Positions 9,248-18,233 of a stretch of DNA of 64,000 nt are shown one piece after another. A program made the position numbers and the translations under genes. Source of the stretch: JACKII01 sp965202745 (GTDB taxonomy: Bacteria > Pseudomonadota > Alphaproteobacteria > Bin95); the NCBI GenBank assembly GCA_965202745.1, contig CBDBCB010000022.1:310001-374000 (forward strand), written 5' to 3'. The notes under the pieces are model-generated. The model saw only the letters and a program-made list of their open reading frames with translations, was not told the DNA's origin and searched no databases. How positions within the stretch are numbered: the stretch's first letter is position 1; every line of letters starts with the position of its first letter.

Positions 9248-10903
9248 CTAAACCCTTTTACGGTCGAAAACCGGCTTCTGGCCGCTGCCATAACGCTTCA
9301 GCGCGCCTTCCTCGCCAACCGCATTCGGGCGCTGGAATACCCAGTTCTGCCAGGCGGTGAGCCGGGCAAATATCTTGGTCTCCATCGTCTCCGGTCCCGC
9401 AAAGCGCAGGTTGGCTTCCAGGCCCACCATCGCATCCGGCGAGAAGCTGGCCCGTTCTTCCAGGAACACCCGCAGCTCGTCTTCCCAGTCGATATCGTCA
9501 TAGGCAAAGGTCACCAGCCCCAGGCTCTCCGCCTGGTCAGCTTCCAGATCCCGCCCTTGCCTCTTCGCCGCGGTCGCCAGTGCTTCTTCGTCGCCAAGGA
9601 ACCGGGTCGCAAGCCGCGACAATCCATTGCTCATGGCCATCGGTCCGAAATTGCTCTCGCTCAGCAGCATGACCGCAGGCAGACGGTTATCGCCCTCAAA
9701 TGTGTCAATCAGCATGTAGGAGCGGTCACAGGCAAAGGCCAACTCCGCCAGCAGGCCCGCGAAGCACGAGCCCGGCTCAATCTGTGCCACCAGCGAGCGC
9801 GAACTGACATCCAGCCGCTTCAGCACCCGCCGCCAATAGTGCCGGATCTCTGCCGCCAGCCAGTGCTGCCCGGCCTGCGCAGCCAGGAAGTGGTCATGGG
9901 CCAGCGCCAGCGCCGGAGCGCCCTGGGTCTTCAGCACCCAGACCCCGATCTCCGGCTCATTTGCCCGCAGTTCCAGTATGGCGTCATCCAAAGCCCGCGC
10001 TGCGGCCAGCCCCCAATAATCTGCGCCCAGCGCCTGCATGGCCGCGCCGTCCACCGGCGGAGCCTCATCTGGCCCTATCAGCGTCAACGTCGCCAGGCCC
10101 GCCTGCCGGTCGATCTGCACGCTTAGGTGCGGATAGGTGATGGCATCAGCCTCAATCGCCCGCTCCAGCGGTGGCAAGGCCACCCCTTCCGCCCCATCGG
10201 GCCTGATGGATTGCTCCTTCAACGCCTCAATCCGCTCATGCATCAGCTTGTCGAAACCCGAGCGCGGTGCCACGTGATCCACCAACCGCCAATCAACCGC
10301 CTTTTGCCCGCGCACGCCTTCCTCCACCGTGCAGAAGACATCAGCGCGGTCGCGCCTGACGTGCCGCTTGTCCACCACCCGGGTCAGGCCGCCGGTTCCC
10401 GGCAGCACGCCCAGCGACGGCACTTCCGGCAGGGACACTGACGACGCACCGTCATCCACCAGCAAGATCTCGTCGCAGGCCAGTGCCAGTTCATAGCCGC
10501 CACCGGCACACGCCCCCTCGACTGCCGCCAGAAACTTCAGGCCGGTGGCCTGGCTGGCATCTTCCATGGAGTTGCGGGTTTCGTTGGTGAACTTGCAGAA
10601 GTTGACCTTGTGCACATGGCTGGAGCTGGCCAGCATCCGGATGTTAGCCCCGGCGCAGAACACCCGCGGCTTGGCGCTCCGCAGGATCACTACCTTGACC
10701 GAGGGATGCTCGAACCGCAGCCGCTGCAAGGCGTCGGCCAGTTCGATATCCACACCCAGATCATAGGAATTGAGCTTCAACTCGTAGCCGGGCACCAGGC
10801 CAACGGTCTCGTCCACATCCATCCACAGGGTCGCGGTCGGTCCATCGACCTCCAGCGCCCAATGGCGGTAGCGGGTCGGGTCGGTCTGACTGTTGATGCG
10901 CAT
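9248..10903 (-). CDS. boxC: 2,3-epoxybenzoyl-CoA dihydrolase (benzoyl-CoA-dihydrodiol lyase)
   Basis: BoxC opens the ring of 2,3-epoxybenzoyl-CoA in the aerobic benzoyl-CoA (box) pathway. The 551 residues contain two crotonase-like halves. The first has the oxyanion-hole segments FCAGANIRML and EGACAGGGYELALACDE, and the second has SCFAGLLAELAFACDRSY. The C-terminus RYGSGQKPVFDRKRV is the strongly conserved BoxC end. Length matches the family (about 550). No boxA, boxB or benzoate-CoA ligase gene is nearby, so the rest of the pathway must lie elsewhere or be missing. The frame is intact. It is divergent from the acyltransferase gene, with about 310 bp between them. Confidence 0.93.
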   Translation of the reverse strand: MRINSQTDPTRYRHWALEVDGPTATLWMDVDETVGLVPGYELKLNSYDLGVDIELADALQRLRFEHPSVKVVILRSAKPRVFCAGANIRMLASSSHVHKVNFCKFTNETRNSMEDASQATGLKFLAAVEGACAGGGYELALACDEILLVDDGASSVSLPEVPSLGVLPGTGGLTRVVDKRHVRRDRADVFCTVEEGVRGQKAVDWRLVDHVAPRSGFDKLMHERIEALKEQSIRPDGAEGVALPPLERAIEADAITYPHLSVQIDRQAGLATLTLIGPDEAPPVDGAAMQALGADYWGLAAARALDDAILELRANEPEIGVWVLKTQGAPALALAHDHFLAAQAGQHWLAAEIRHYWRRVLKRLDVSSRSLVAQIEPGSCFAGLLAELAFACDRSYMLIDTFEGDNRLPAVMLLSESNFGPMAMSNGLSRLATRFLGDEEALATAAKRQGRDLEADQAESLGLVTFAYDDIDWEDELRVFLEERASFSPDAMVGLEANLRFAGPETMETKIFARLTAWQNWVFQRPNAVGEEGALKRYGSGQKPVFDRKRV

Positions 10904-11212
10904 GAAGGGGCCTCTGCGGTTGATGCATACTGGGATAGCGGCTACAAACCATCTGCGCTTTTATACGCAAAACTAAACGAAACTGTTTGCGGGCCAAACG
11001 GTTTAGGTGCGGTTTATCGAAGGTTTATAAAAAGCTTATCACCGGTTTAGCCCCGGCTTAGTAGCAACAGCAAACCGATTGGCAACGCGTCGAAATCAAC
11101 CAACGCCGCGGCGCGCCACACCTGATACATGGTGCCCAATTTCTCAGACTTTCCAAATGGCGATTGAACCGCCGGAATTCAATCGGCCGGCAAGCCAGCG
11201 ATACGGAGCCTT
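10904..11212. other. Divergent intergenic region between boxC and the acyltransferase
   Basis: About 309 bases with no gene I can support. It must hold the promoters for both flanking genes. I see no clear operator, hairpin or repeat. Confidence 0.5.
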
Positions 11213-13096
11213 ATGCAGTACCGAAGGGAAATAGATGGCCTGCGGGCGGGTGCCGTTTTGCCGGTCATCCTTTTCCACGCCGGGTTCAGCATATTCAGCG
11301 GCGGTTATGTCGGCGTCGATGTTTTTTTTGTCATATCAGGGTACTTGATCACCAGTATCATCATCGGCGATTTGCGCAACGGGCGCTTCACTATTGCCGG
11401 CTTTTACGAGCGCCGCGCCCGCCGCATTCTGCCCGCCCTATTCTTCGTCATGCTCTGCTGCATTCCCTTTGCCTGGACGCTGATGCTGCCCGCCCAGCTC
11501 GCGGATTTCACCAAGAGCCTGATTGCCGTTAGCCTGTTCGGCTCCAACATCCTGTTTGGCGGTCAGGATGGCTATTTCGGACCAGAAGCCCAGCCCTTGC
11601 TCCACACCTGGAGCCTGGCGGTGGAAGAGCAATATTACATCGTCTTTCCCCTGCTGCTCATGGGCCTGTGGCGCTACCGCCGTAACCGCATTCTGACCGT
11701 GATCATCGCACTCGCTGCCCTCAGCCTGCTGGTGGCGGAGCTTGGCTGGCGCATCAATCCGAAGGCCAATTTCTACTTCACACCCTCTCGTATTTGGGAA
11801 CTGCTGGCGGGCGCGCTCTGCGCCTTCGCTCCGGCTCCGCGGCCCGGCTTGCGGAGCAATCTGCTCTCTGGTCTGGGGCTTGCCTTGATCGTTGGGGCGA
11901 TTCTCCACTTCGACGAGTCCCTGCCCTTTCCCTCGCTCTACACGGTGATCCCCGTCGCAGGCTCCGCGCTCATCATCCTGTTCGCGGCAGAGCAGACCTG
12001 GACCGCCCGTCTGCTATCGATCCGCCCCTTGGTCGGTATCGGCCTGATCAGCTACAGCGCCTATCTCTGGCACCAGCCTCTCTTTGCCTTCGCCCGCCTG
12101 TCATCAGTTGAGCCGCCCGGCACTGTTCTGCTGCTGTCGCTTGCCGCGGCATCCTTGGCGCTGGCCTACCTGAGTTGGCGCTTCGTCGAACAACCTTTCC
12201 GGCGCGGCCCTGTCTTCGGTTTTGGTCAGCGGAAGTTCATCTTTTCGGCCTCGGCAATGGGTATCGCCGCCTTCATCACGCTGGGTGTCCTATCGGACAA
12301 TACCGGCTATTTTCAAAGCAACCTTTCCCAAAAGGGCCAATATTATTATTCTTATATGAATTATTACAAGACCGATGACTACCGGAAACAATATCGGCCA
12401 CCAGATTGTTTCTACGGTAGCAGCCAGAATTCATTCTCCTATTTCAATCAAGAGCGCTGCCTGTCCTACAAATCGGGGCGAAAGAACTACATCGTTATTG
12501 GCGATTCCCACGCAGCTCATCTCTGGTATGCCATCGCCGAAGCCTTCCCTGCCGCCAACGTGATGCAGGCCAGCGCCTCCGGCTGCGTACCGCTCGTCAG
12601 CTACCGGGGCAAGCAGCGCTGCACCGATCTGATGCGCTTTGTCTTCGAGACCTACGTGACCCGGCACAAGATCGACGGCATCATCCTCTCCGGCCGTTGG
12701 ACGTTGTCGGACGTTACCGACCTGCCAGCCACTGCCGCTTATCTGCAAAAGCACGTGCCGCAAGTCATCATTCTCGGCCCCAACATCCGCTTGGCCTCCG
12801 CCCTGCCCCTGATCCTGGGGCTACACGACGGCCAGGACACGGCAGAGGCCGCCGATGAAGCCAGACGCCTTGTCCTGCCCGAAGCCTTCGCCGTATCGGA
12901 CGCGATGGCAGCGGCGCTCCAGGATACAGGCGCAGAATTTGTGCCGCTCATTCCCCATGTCTGCGGCGAGGCTTCGTGCACCGTCCTGGCCGGCAATGGC
13001 GAGCCCCTGATTTTCGATAAAGCCCACTTCACCCTCGCCGGCGCCATCTTCACCATCACCCACATGAGAGACGCAGGCGCTTTGCGTCTGGAATAG
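11213..13096 (+). CDS. Membrane acyltransferase with C-terminal SGNH domain (OatA-like)
   Basis: Likely O-acetylates a cell-surface polysaccharide such as O-antigen or exopolysaccharide. Of 627 residues, about 1-340 form an acyltransferase-3 domain with roughly ten hydrophobic segments and start YRREIDGLRAGAVLPVILFH, including the conserved R-x-x-x-x-D-G-L-R motif and a histidine. Residues from about 425 form a periplasmic SGNH domain with the serine block VIGDSHAAHLW and a closing DKAHFTLAGA that supplies the Asp/His pair. The ATG at 11213 gives the expected family start. It stands alone between boxC and a convergent small gene, so its substrate cannot be inferred from neighbours. Confidence 0.9.
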   Translation: MQYRREIDGLRAGAVLPVILFHAGFSIFSGGYVGVDVFFVISGYLITSIIIGDLRNGRFTIAGFYERRARRILPALFFVMLCCIPFAWTLMLPAQLADFTKSLIAVSLFGSNILFGGQDGYFGPEAQPLLHTWSLAVEEQYYIVFPLLLMGLWRYRRNRILTVIIALAALSLLVAELGWRINPKANFYFTPSRIWELLAGALCAFAPAPRPGLRSNLLSGLGLALIVGAILHFDESLPFPSLYTVIPVAGSALIILFAAEQTWTARLLSIRPLVGIGLISYSAYLWHQPLFAFARLSSVEPPGTVLLLSLAAASLALAYLSWRFVEQPFRRGPVFGFGQRKFIFSASAMGIAAFITLGVLSDNTGYFQSNLSQKGQYYYSYMNYYKTDDYRKQYRPPDCFYGSSQNSFSYFNQERCLSYKSGRKNYIVIGDSHAAHLWYAIAEAFPAANVMQASASGCVPLVSYRGKQRCTDLMRFVFETYVTRHKIDGIILSGRWTLSDVTDLPATAAYLQKHVPQVIILGPNIRLASALPLILGLHDGQDTAEAADEARRLVLPEAFAVSDAMAAALQDTGAEFVPLIPHVCGEASCTVLAGNGEPLIFDKAHFTLAGAIFTITHMRDAGALRLE

Positions 13097-13104
13097 AGGA
13101 CGTC

Positions 13105-13308
13105 CTAGTCAGGTTTGCCGTTGGGCTTTCCCTGCCCCGGATTGGCGTGCAACCGCTCGCCCAGGCCCTGGCGATCGGCCTCGGCCAGCAATTCTTCGCG
13201 CCACGCCGCATGTTCATTTTCCAGCGCCAGCCGCCAGCGTTCCAGCCGGGCCCATTCCCGGTGAATTCGTGCTAGTTCTGCTTCTGTCTCTTGATCCAAA
13301 TCCGACAT
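13105..13308 (-). CDS. Small coiled-coil hypothetical protein
   Basis: Unrecognised. A 67-residue, highly charged protein beginning MSDLDQETEAELARIHREW. It is rich in Glu, Ala, Arg and Leu in a heptad-like pattern, with a polar Gly/Pro/Lys tail. An upstream in-frame start at 13368 would add 20 residues of less likely sequence. It is convergent with the acyltransferase gene (8 bp apart) and divergent from trcR. Confidence 0.5.
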   Translation of the reverse strand: MSDLDQETEAELARIHREWARLERWRLALENEHAAWREELLAEADRQGLGERLHANPGQGKPNGKPD

Positions 13309-13385
13309 AGGCTTAGAGTTATTCACAATCCCCCAAAATCGCAAATCGCTTCTCAACGCCTTTTCCAAGGACTCTGGTCGTAACC

Positions 13386-14027
13386 ATGTCTCAACCTTTG
13401 ATGCCTAAAGCCACCTGCGTCTGGCTGATCGACAACACCGCGCTGACATTCGAGCAGATCGGCGACTTCTGCGCCATGCATGCGCTGGAAGTTCAGGCTG
13501 TTGCTGATGGAGAGGTCGCCAAGGGCATTATTGGCCGCGACCCGATCATCGCGGGCGAACTGACCCGCGAGGAAATTACCCGCTGTGAGGCCGAGCCATC
13601 TGCCCGTCTGAACATCCTGAAAGCCGTCCTGCCGCGCGCCGCAGAGCGCACCCAGGGTCCGCGCTACACCACCATGGCCAAACGCCAGGACAAGCCCGAC
13701 GGCATCGCCTGGCTGGTGCGCAACCACCCGGAACTCAGCGACGCAGAGGTCGGCAAGCTGCTGGGCACGACAAAGAACACCATCGGCGCGGTGCGTGACC
13801 GCAGCCACTGGAACACGCCCAACATCAAGCCGCGTCATCCGGTGGACCTGAGGCTCTGCACCTACCTGGAGCTGAATGCCGCGGTCGAGAAAGCCCGCGC
13901 CAAGCTGACCCCGGAAGAGCGCGAAGCCATCGAAACCCGCGAGGCCGAGCCCCTGCCCGAAGAAAAGCCTGCCGCGATCCCTACCATCGCCGAACTCTTC
14001 GGCCGCCCAGCGGGTACGGACGACTAG
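13386..14027 (+). CDS. trcR: Cell-cycle transcriptional regulator TrcR (DUF1013)
   Basis: Alphaproteobacterial protein that associates with RNA polymerase and affects cell-cycle transcription in Caulobacter (family knowledge). The 213 residues contain the conserved N-terminal MPKATCVWLIDNTALTFEQI. A central helix-turn-helix-like segment (LSDAEVGKLLGTTKNTIGAV) and the RSHWNTPNIKPRHPVDLRLC motif follow. The C-terminus is variable and Glu/Pro-rich. Length and motifs are typical and the frame is clean. It is transcribed away from the coiled-coil gene and probably monocistronic. Confidence 0.9.
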   Translation: MSQPLMPKATCVWLIDNTALTFEQIGDFCAMHALEVQAVADGEVAKGIIGRDPIIAGELTREEITRCEAEPSARLNILKAVLPRAAERTQGPRYTTMAKRQDKPDGIAWLVRNHPELSDAEVGKLLGTTKNTIGAVRDRSHWNTPNIKPRHPVDLRLCTYLELNAAVEKARAKLTPEEREAIETREAEPLPEEKPAAIPTIAELFGRPAGTDD

Positions 14028-14122
14028 AGCCGAAGGCACGGCAAACCGCCCCATCTCCCTGGCCTTGACAGGATGCGGCTGCGGGCCTGCAATTACCGGC
14101 ATCCGATTTGGGAGTATCCGGA

Positions 14123-15262
14123 ATGCAGGAATTCGCCCAATTGTTGCCCGGCGACCCAGCACCTCATTTCTGGCAGGCCACGTCCGCCAACCCGCGCTAT
14201 GCGTTCCACACGGCGGCGGGGCGTTATATCGTTCTGTGCTTTTACGGAAATGGGGCATCCTGAAGCCCAGGCAGCGCTTGAAGCCGTCAAAGCACACACG
14301 GACCTGTTCAATGACTTTACCGCCAGCTTTTATGGCGTTAGCTGCGATCCTATGGATAAAGCAGAGGCCAGGGTCCAAGACAGCTATCCGGGCTACCGGC
14401 ATTTCTGGGACTTCGATCACCACGTCAGCAAACTGTACGGGGCAGCGCCAGTAACGCCAGCGCCTGAGGGCAACGGCATGCACTACCGCCGCATTTGGTA
14501 CGTGCTCGACCCTACCCTGCGCGTATTGGGTGTAGTGCCGTTCCGGCCCGACGGCAGCGATGCCGCCGCGGTGTTGGCCTACATGGACACCCAGCCCCCG
14601 CCAGCCCGCTTCGCCGGGGTGGAATTGCAGGTGCCCATCGCCTTCCTTCCCAATGTGCTTGAACCCAAGCTCTGCCAGTTACTGATCGACTACTACAAGG
14701 CACAAGGCAGCGAAGAATCCGGATTCATGCGGGAGGTCGATGGCAAAACGGTCAAGATCATCGATCATGACCACAAACGCCGCCGGGATAGCGTGATCAA
14801 TGACGCCGAATTGCGCCAGGCGCTCTTAACCCGCGTCAAGCGGCGGATCGTACCGGGACTAGTCAAGACCCATCAGTTCCACGCAACCCGCATCAAGCGC
14901 TACCTTGTTGCCTGCTATTCCGCAGCCGACAGCGCCCATTTCAACGCCCACCGGGAAAACACAACCAAGGGCACGGCCCACCGCAAATTCGCGGTCACCA
15001 TCAATCTCAATGCGGACTACGAGGGCGGCGACCTGACCTTCCCGAGTACCGGCCAAAGCGGTTCCGGCCACCACTGGGCGGCGCCGTCATCTTCTCCTGC
15101 TCCCTGTTGCACGCAGTCTCTCCGGTGACACGCGGCGAGCGCTACGCCGTCCTGCCCTTCCTCTACGATGATGCCGCGGCGGCGCTGCGGGAGCAGAACA
15201 ACCAATTTCTGGCAGAGGATGTCGCGCCTTACGCAGGCCAGGCCCCTGCTAAGAACTCGTAA
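14123..15262 (+). pseudogene. Peroxiredoxin-like/2OG-Fe(II) oxygenase fusion, two frameshifts
   Basis: The reconstructed protein starts MQEFAQLLPGDPAPHFW at 14123, with an AhpC/TSA-like thioredoxin-fold half. A prolyl-hydroxylase-type 2OG-Fe(II) oxygenase half follows. Its iron site is suggested by FNAHRENT, the strand FAVTINLNADYEGGDL, and the distal LLHAVSPVTRGERYAVLPF. The first frame ends at a TGA just after FYGNGAS (about 14262) and the remainder reads on in another frame. A second single-base loss near 15046 moves the C-terminal 70 residues to a third frame ending at 15262. Two separate frameshifts favour a real pseudogene. The first half lacks an obvious peroxidatic Cys. Confidence 0.8.
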
Positions 15263-15365
15263 CAGCGGCCTGACAGACACGCAAACCCCATTGACTGTAC
15301 TTTTGTACGAAGGGGAGCCGCCAATTGACGGCTCCCCCAAGCAATACATCCCGTGCAGACAATAC

Positions 15366-15445
15366 CAACGGCAGGGGATAAGATGCTCTAACTCTTAGAT
15401 TTCGAGCAGATTCATCCGATCCCCATGGATTGGGATCTGCTCTAG
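15366..15445. repeat. RIME-like palindromic repeat, copy 2
   Basis: GAGCAGAT (15404-15411) and ATCTGCTC (15435-15442) are perfect inverted arms around an inner GATCCC/GGGAT pairing. The adjacent AAGATGCTCTAACTCTTAGA matches the flank of copy 1 in reverse orientation. On the minus strand the element opens with TAGAGCAG, and that TAG is the stop codon of the gene at 15442-15981. Confidence 0.75.
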
Positions 15446-15981
15446 TTCCGCAGCGGGTGGATGACCACCGCGGCCTCAACCGCCAGTGCCGGCGGCCCCA
15501 ATGGAACAACCGACACCAATGCCGCCCACTGCGGCCAGGTAATGAGCCAATTCACGCCATTACCACCGTTGGCGATTTCAATTTCGGCGACCTTCTCAAT
15601 GATCACGATCGACACGCCGGCGGCTATGACGGCAGCAGCAGCAGCGGCCACGACATTGGCCGCGGCCAGACCGGCTAGAATGATAGCCGTCAAAGCTTCG
15701 TTTACCACCGCGCCGATGACAACGTCCTGCGTGAGTTTCTCGTTCATTTTAAAGTCGACGCCCCACCAATTGAGGGTCACATCAATGTGCTCCGATTCGC
15801 TTGGGGCGGCTGTAAGAACCATCGGCGCCGGCAGCTTCGACTCACCGGTTTGCAGCGATGGAACTAACGGATTGTGGGCTTCCTTAAGAGCTACCAGAGG
15901 ATCTTTCTGGAATGCCGCCAACGCGGCAGGATTCGCTTGGGTCTTTGCCATCAGGTCTTGGAATTGAGTATCAAAGGACAT
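15442..15981 (-). CDS. Hydrophobic protein with leader-peptide-like N-terminus
   Basis: Not recognised as a known family. Of 179 residues, the first 30 (FQDLMAKTQANPAALAAFQK then DPLVALKEA) resemble the NHLP/Nif11-type leaders used by some modified peptides. These leaders have a regular Ala/Leu helix with an N-P and a D-P-x-x-A-L motif. After a polar linker with an N-W-W-G segment comes an extremely Ala/Val/Ile-rich stretch (about 85-125) that could span a membrane twice. A Trp-containing, hydrophobic tail follows. The start at 15981 has GGAG 7 nt upstream. No maturation or export genes are adjacent. Upstream lies an AT-rich tract unlike the surroundings. The function is open; the leader resemblance is by eye only. 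Confidence 0.6.
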   Translation of the reverse strand: MSFDTQFQDLMAKTQANPAALAAFQKDPLVALKEAHNPLVPSLQTGESKLPAPMVLTAAPSESEHIDVTLNWWGVDFKMNEKLTQDVVIGAVVNEALTAIILAGLAAANVVAAAAAAVIAAGVSIVIIEKVAEIEIANGGNGVNWLITWPQWAALVSVVPLGPPALAVEAAVVIHPLRN

Positions 15982-16111
15982 GGTAATTCTCCGATTTTAG
16001 TTGCTGCGCGGCACCGCCATCCATGAGGAAAACCCGCAATTTCTAGATAAAAATATTTTTAACTTATCAGTATGGATTATTTACCAAATCTACATTTGCG
16101 CTATTTTGCGA

Positions 16112-16143
16112 AAAATCACAAAATCACAAAATCACAAAATCAT
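16112..16143. repeat. Four tandem AAAATCAC units in an AT-rich tract
   Basis: Three AAAATCAC copies and one AAAATCAT stand head to tail. They lie in a block (about 16030-16200) much richer in A and T than the rest of the window. The block lies between the convergent-side end of the DUF2848 gene and the start of the hydrophobic protein gene, and may hold the promoter of the latter. Confidence 0.7.
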
Positions 16144-16203
16144 AATAAATATATTTTTCCTTTTGTATTAAACGTCACATAATTTTGATCTTCCCAAAAA
16201 TCC

Positions 16204-16875
16204 CTATTCACTCATCGCAATCGGCTCCACGTCATACCCGTGCCGGATCTCCCTTCCCATCGCCGGATCGGCGAGGCAAATCTCAAACCGCTTGCCGCTT
16301 CGGATGCCGCCATACACCGGCAGCGTGCCGAGCGGCATCGTCCACCCCGCGGGCAACTCGTCCGCCCCGCACGCGCCCCGGATGACCTCCACCGGCGGCA
16401 GCATCGCGGTGCAATCGCCCTCCTGGTACATCTCCCCATCCTGCACTGCCCGCAAAGTCAGCGTGTCCCAACGCTCTGCCACATCAGCATACCACCAGGC
16501 AGCGCTCGCCACCGGCTTGGCGCAGAGTTGTTTCGACAGGTGGATGGAGTAAGCCTCGGCCTTGCGGTCCGTGTGGTCGCTAGCAACCGTCACCAGCATG
16601 CCCTCTGGCGTACCGATCAGCATCGCCTCCACCTCTCCGCTGGTGTCATTTCCCACCACCGTGATGGCATCGCCTTGCGTTACCAGCGAAGCACTCAGCG
16701 GATAGTAGATCGGAATGGTTGAAGGGCCCGCAATGCCCAGCTCCGCCAACTCGTCCAGATGCTCCTGCACCTTCGCCTTGTCGCGTCCGGTCATGTCGGC
16801 GATCACCAGCCTCTCGACCGCCACCGGCAGGCGGCGGATGGAACCATCGGCGGATGTCACGGCAAAACTCAACAT
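16204..16875 (-). CDS. DUF2848 family protein (fumarylacetoacetate-hydrolase-like fold)
   Basis: Function unknown. These proteins resemble the FAH fold and sit in catabolic clusters. The 223 residues contain the typical VERLVIADMTGRDKAKVQEH start region, a PSTIPIYYPLSASLVTQG block, and SSGEVE-like TSGEVEAMLIG. An ASDHTDRKAEAYSIHLSKQL segment follows, with D-H-T-D-R conserved. The frame is intact and of usual length. It is divergent from the SMP-30 gene at 16950 with 74 bp between them, so the two may share a regulatory region and a catabolic purpose. Confidence 0.85.
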   Translation of the reverse strand: MLSFAVTSADGSIRRLPVAVERLVIADMTGRDKAKVQEHLDELAELGIAGPSTIPIYYPLSASLVTQGDAITVVGNDTSGEVEAMLIGTPEGMLVTVASDHTDRKAEAYSIHLSKQLCAKPVASAAWWYADVAERWDTLTLRAVQDGEMYQEGDCTAMLPPVEVIRGACGADELPAGWTMPLGTLPVYGGIRSGKRFEICLADPAMGREIRHGYDVEPIAMSE

Positions 16876-16949
16876 GGGCTCGCTCCTAGGGGGCAGGTCG
16901 TTCTATAATGTCGGCAACCATTACCTAGACCAATCGGAAACGCCCTGCC

Positions 16950-17903
16950 ATGCCCCAATACATCGAATCGCCTGAGCCCAAAGTCCGCACCATCACCACC
17001 GGCCTACGCTTCCCCGAAGGCCCGATCGCCATGCCCGACGGCTCCGTCATCCTGGTGGAGATCGAGCGCGGTACGCTCACCCGCTGCAACCCGGATGGCT
17101 CGACCGAAGTCATTGCGGAGACCGGCGGCGGCCCGAACGGCGCAGCACTCGGCCCTGATGGCCGCGTCTATATCTGCAACAATGGAGGCCTCAAGTGGTT
17201 CTATGGCGACGATGGCGGCATGCGCTCCATCGCCCAGGCCGACGATTACAAGGGCGGCTCTATCCAGGCCGTAGACATCAAAACCGGCGCGATGGAGACG
17301 CTCTACACCCATTGCGGCGAGAACCAGCTACGTGGCCCGAACGACATTGTCTTCGACAGCCAGGGCGGCATGTACTTCACCGACCTCGGCAAAACGCGCG
17401 AGCGGGATTGGGACCGCACCGGCATCTATTATGCGAAGGCTGACGGCAGCTATATCACCGAAGTCGCCTACCCGATGATCACGCCGAACGGCACCGGCCT
17501 CTCCCCCGACGAGAAGACCCTCTATGTGGCGGAGACCTGGACCGGCCGACTCTGGGGTTTCGACCTGAAGGAGCCGGGCGTCGTCAATTCCGAGCCCTGG
17601 CCGATCCCGCACGGCGGCCGCCTGATCGCCAACACCAGCGGCTTCCGCAATTTCGATAGCCTGTCGGTGGAGGCAAACGGCAATATCTGCATCGCCACCC
17701 TGTTCGATCCCGGCATTACGGTAATGACCCCGGACGGCTCCAGCGTCGAGCACATCCCCGTCTCCGGCGACCCCTACTGCACCAACATCTGCTTCGGCGG
17801 CGCGGACCTGAAAACTGCGTTTATCACCCAAAGCTACCACGGCAACCTGCTCGCCACGGACTGGCCGCGCGCCGGTCTGCCGCTGAACTTTCTGAATAAG
17901 TAA
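16950..17903 (+). CDS. SMP-30/gluconolactonase family protein
   Basis: Six-bladed propeller hydrolase of the SMP-30/gluconolactonase/LRE family, probably opening a sugar lactone. The 317 residues have the metal-ligand glutamate in LRFPEGPIAM. The substrate-side NGAALGPDGRVYICNNGG follows, then RGPNDIVFDSQGGMYFTD with its N-D pair and TPNGTGLSPDEKTLYVAET. All expected blades are present. A broken paralogue lies at 25930-26704. Neighbours are DUF2848 (divergent) and a nitronate monooxygenase (downstream, same strand). Confidence 0.88.
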   Translation: MPQYIESPEPKVRTITTGLRFPEGPIAMPDGSVILVEIERGTLTRCNPDGSTEVIAETGGGPNGAALGPDGRVYICNNGGLKWFYGDDGGMRSIAQADDYKGGSIQAVDIKTGAMETLYTHCGENQLRGPNDIVFDSQGGMYFTDLGKTRERDWDRTGIYYAKADGSYITEVAYPMITPNGTGLSPDEKTLYVAETWTGRLWGFDLKEPGVVNSEPWPIPHGGRLIANTSGFRNFDSLSVEANGNICIATLFDPGITVMTPDGSSVEHIPVSGDPYCTNICFGGADLKTAFITQSYHGNLLATDWPRAGLPLNFLNK

Positions 17904-18031
17904 GAGGATACTCTACGTGCACCTTTCTATCGCCGTTTTGGCTACCTCGCCGTCGACGGGATGCAGCCGGAGGACTATAACGTTGATGAAGGAAGCGGCC
18001 AGCGAAAAGATGGACAACCAGCCAGTCGGCC

Positions 18032-18226
18032 ATGAAGTCTTTATGGAAAAATGAAACCAGCGGCAATCGCGGCACCGCAGTATTGCAAACGCTGGAAGAG
18101 CAGGACGGTTTGCCCTGCCGCGTTGTCGTGCACACGGTGACCATTGGGAAAACAGGCAAGACCGGCTCAATGACCAGCCGAATTTGTCAGAAAAGCGGCC
18201 GCTGGCTGCTGGCACCTAAGGAATAG
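18032..18226 (+). pseudogene. Remnant resembling the C-terminal domain of a 17-kDa surface-antigen-type lipoprotein
   Basis: Only 64 codons, starting ATGAAGTCTTTATGG. The pattern W-x-N, G-x-x-G, LPCR, VTIG and a closing C-x-x-S-G-R-W is reminiscent of the C-terminal domain of rickettsial-type 17-kDa antigen proteins. No signal peptide or lipobox remains. The 128 bases upstream (17904-18031) read only as short out-of-frame pieces. I regard it as a fragment, with low confidence in the family. Confidence 0.35.
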
Positions 18227-18233
18227 TAACAGC

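Noticed and set aside
16112..16143. CRISPR-like array
   Set aside because: Only four 8-bp units without spacers; no cas genes in the window.
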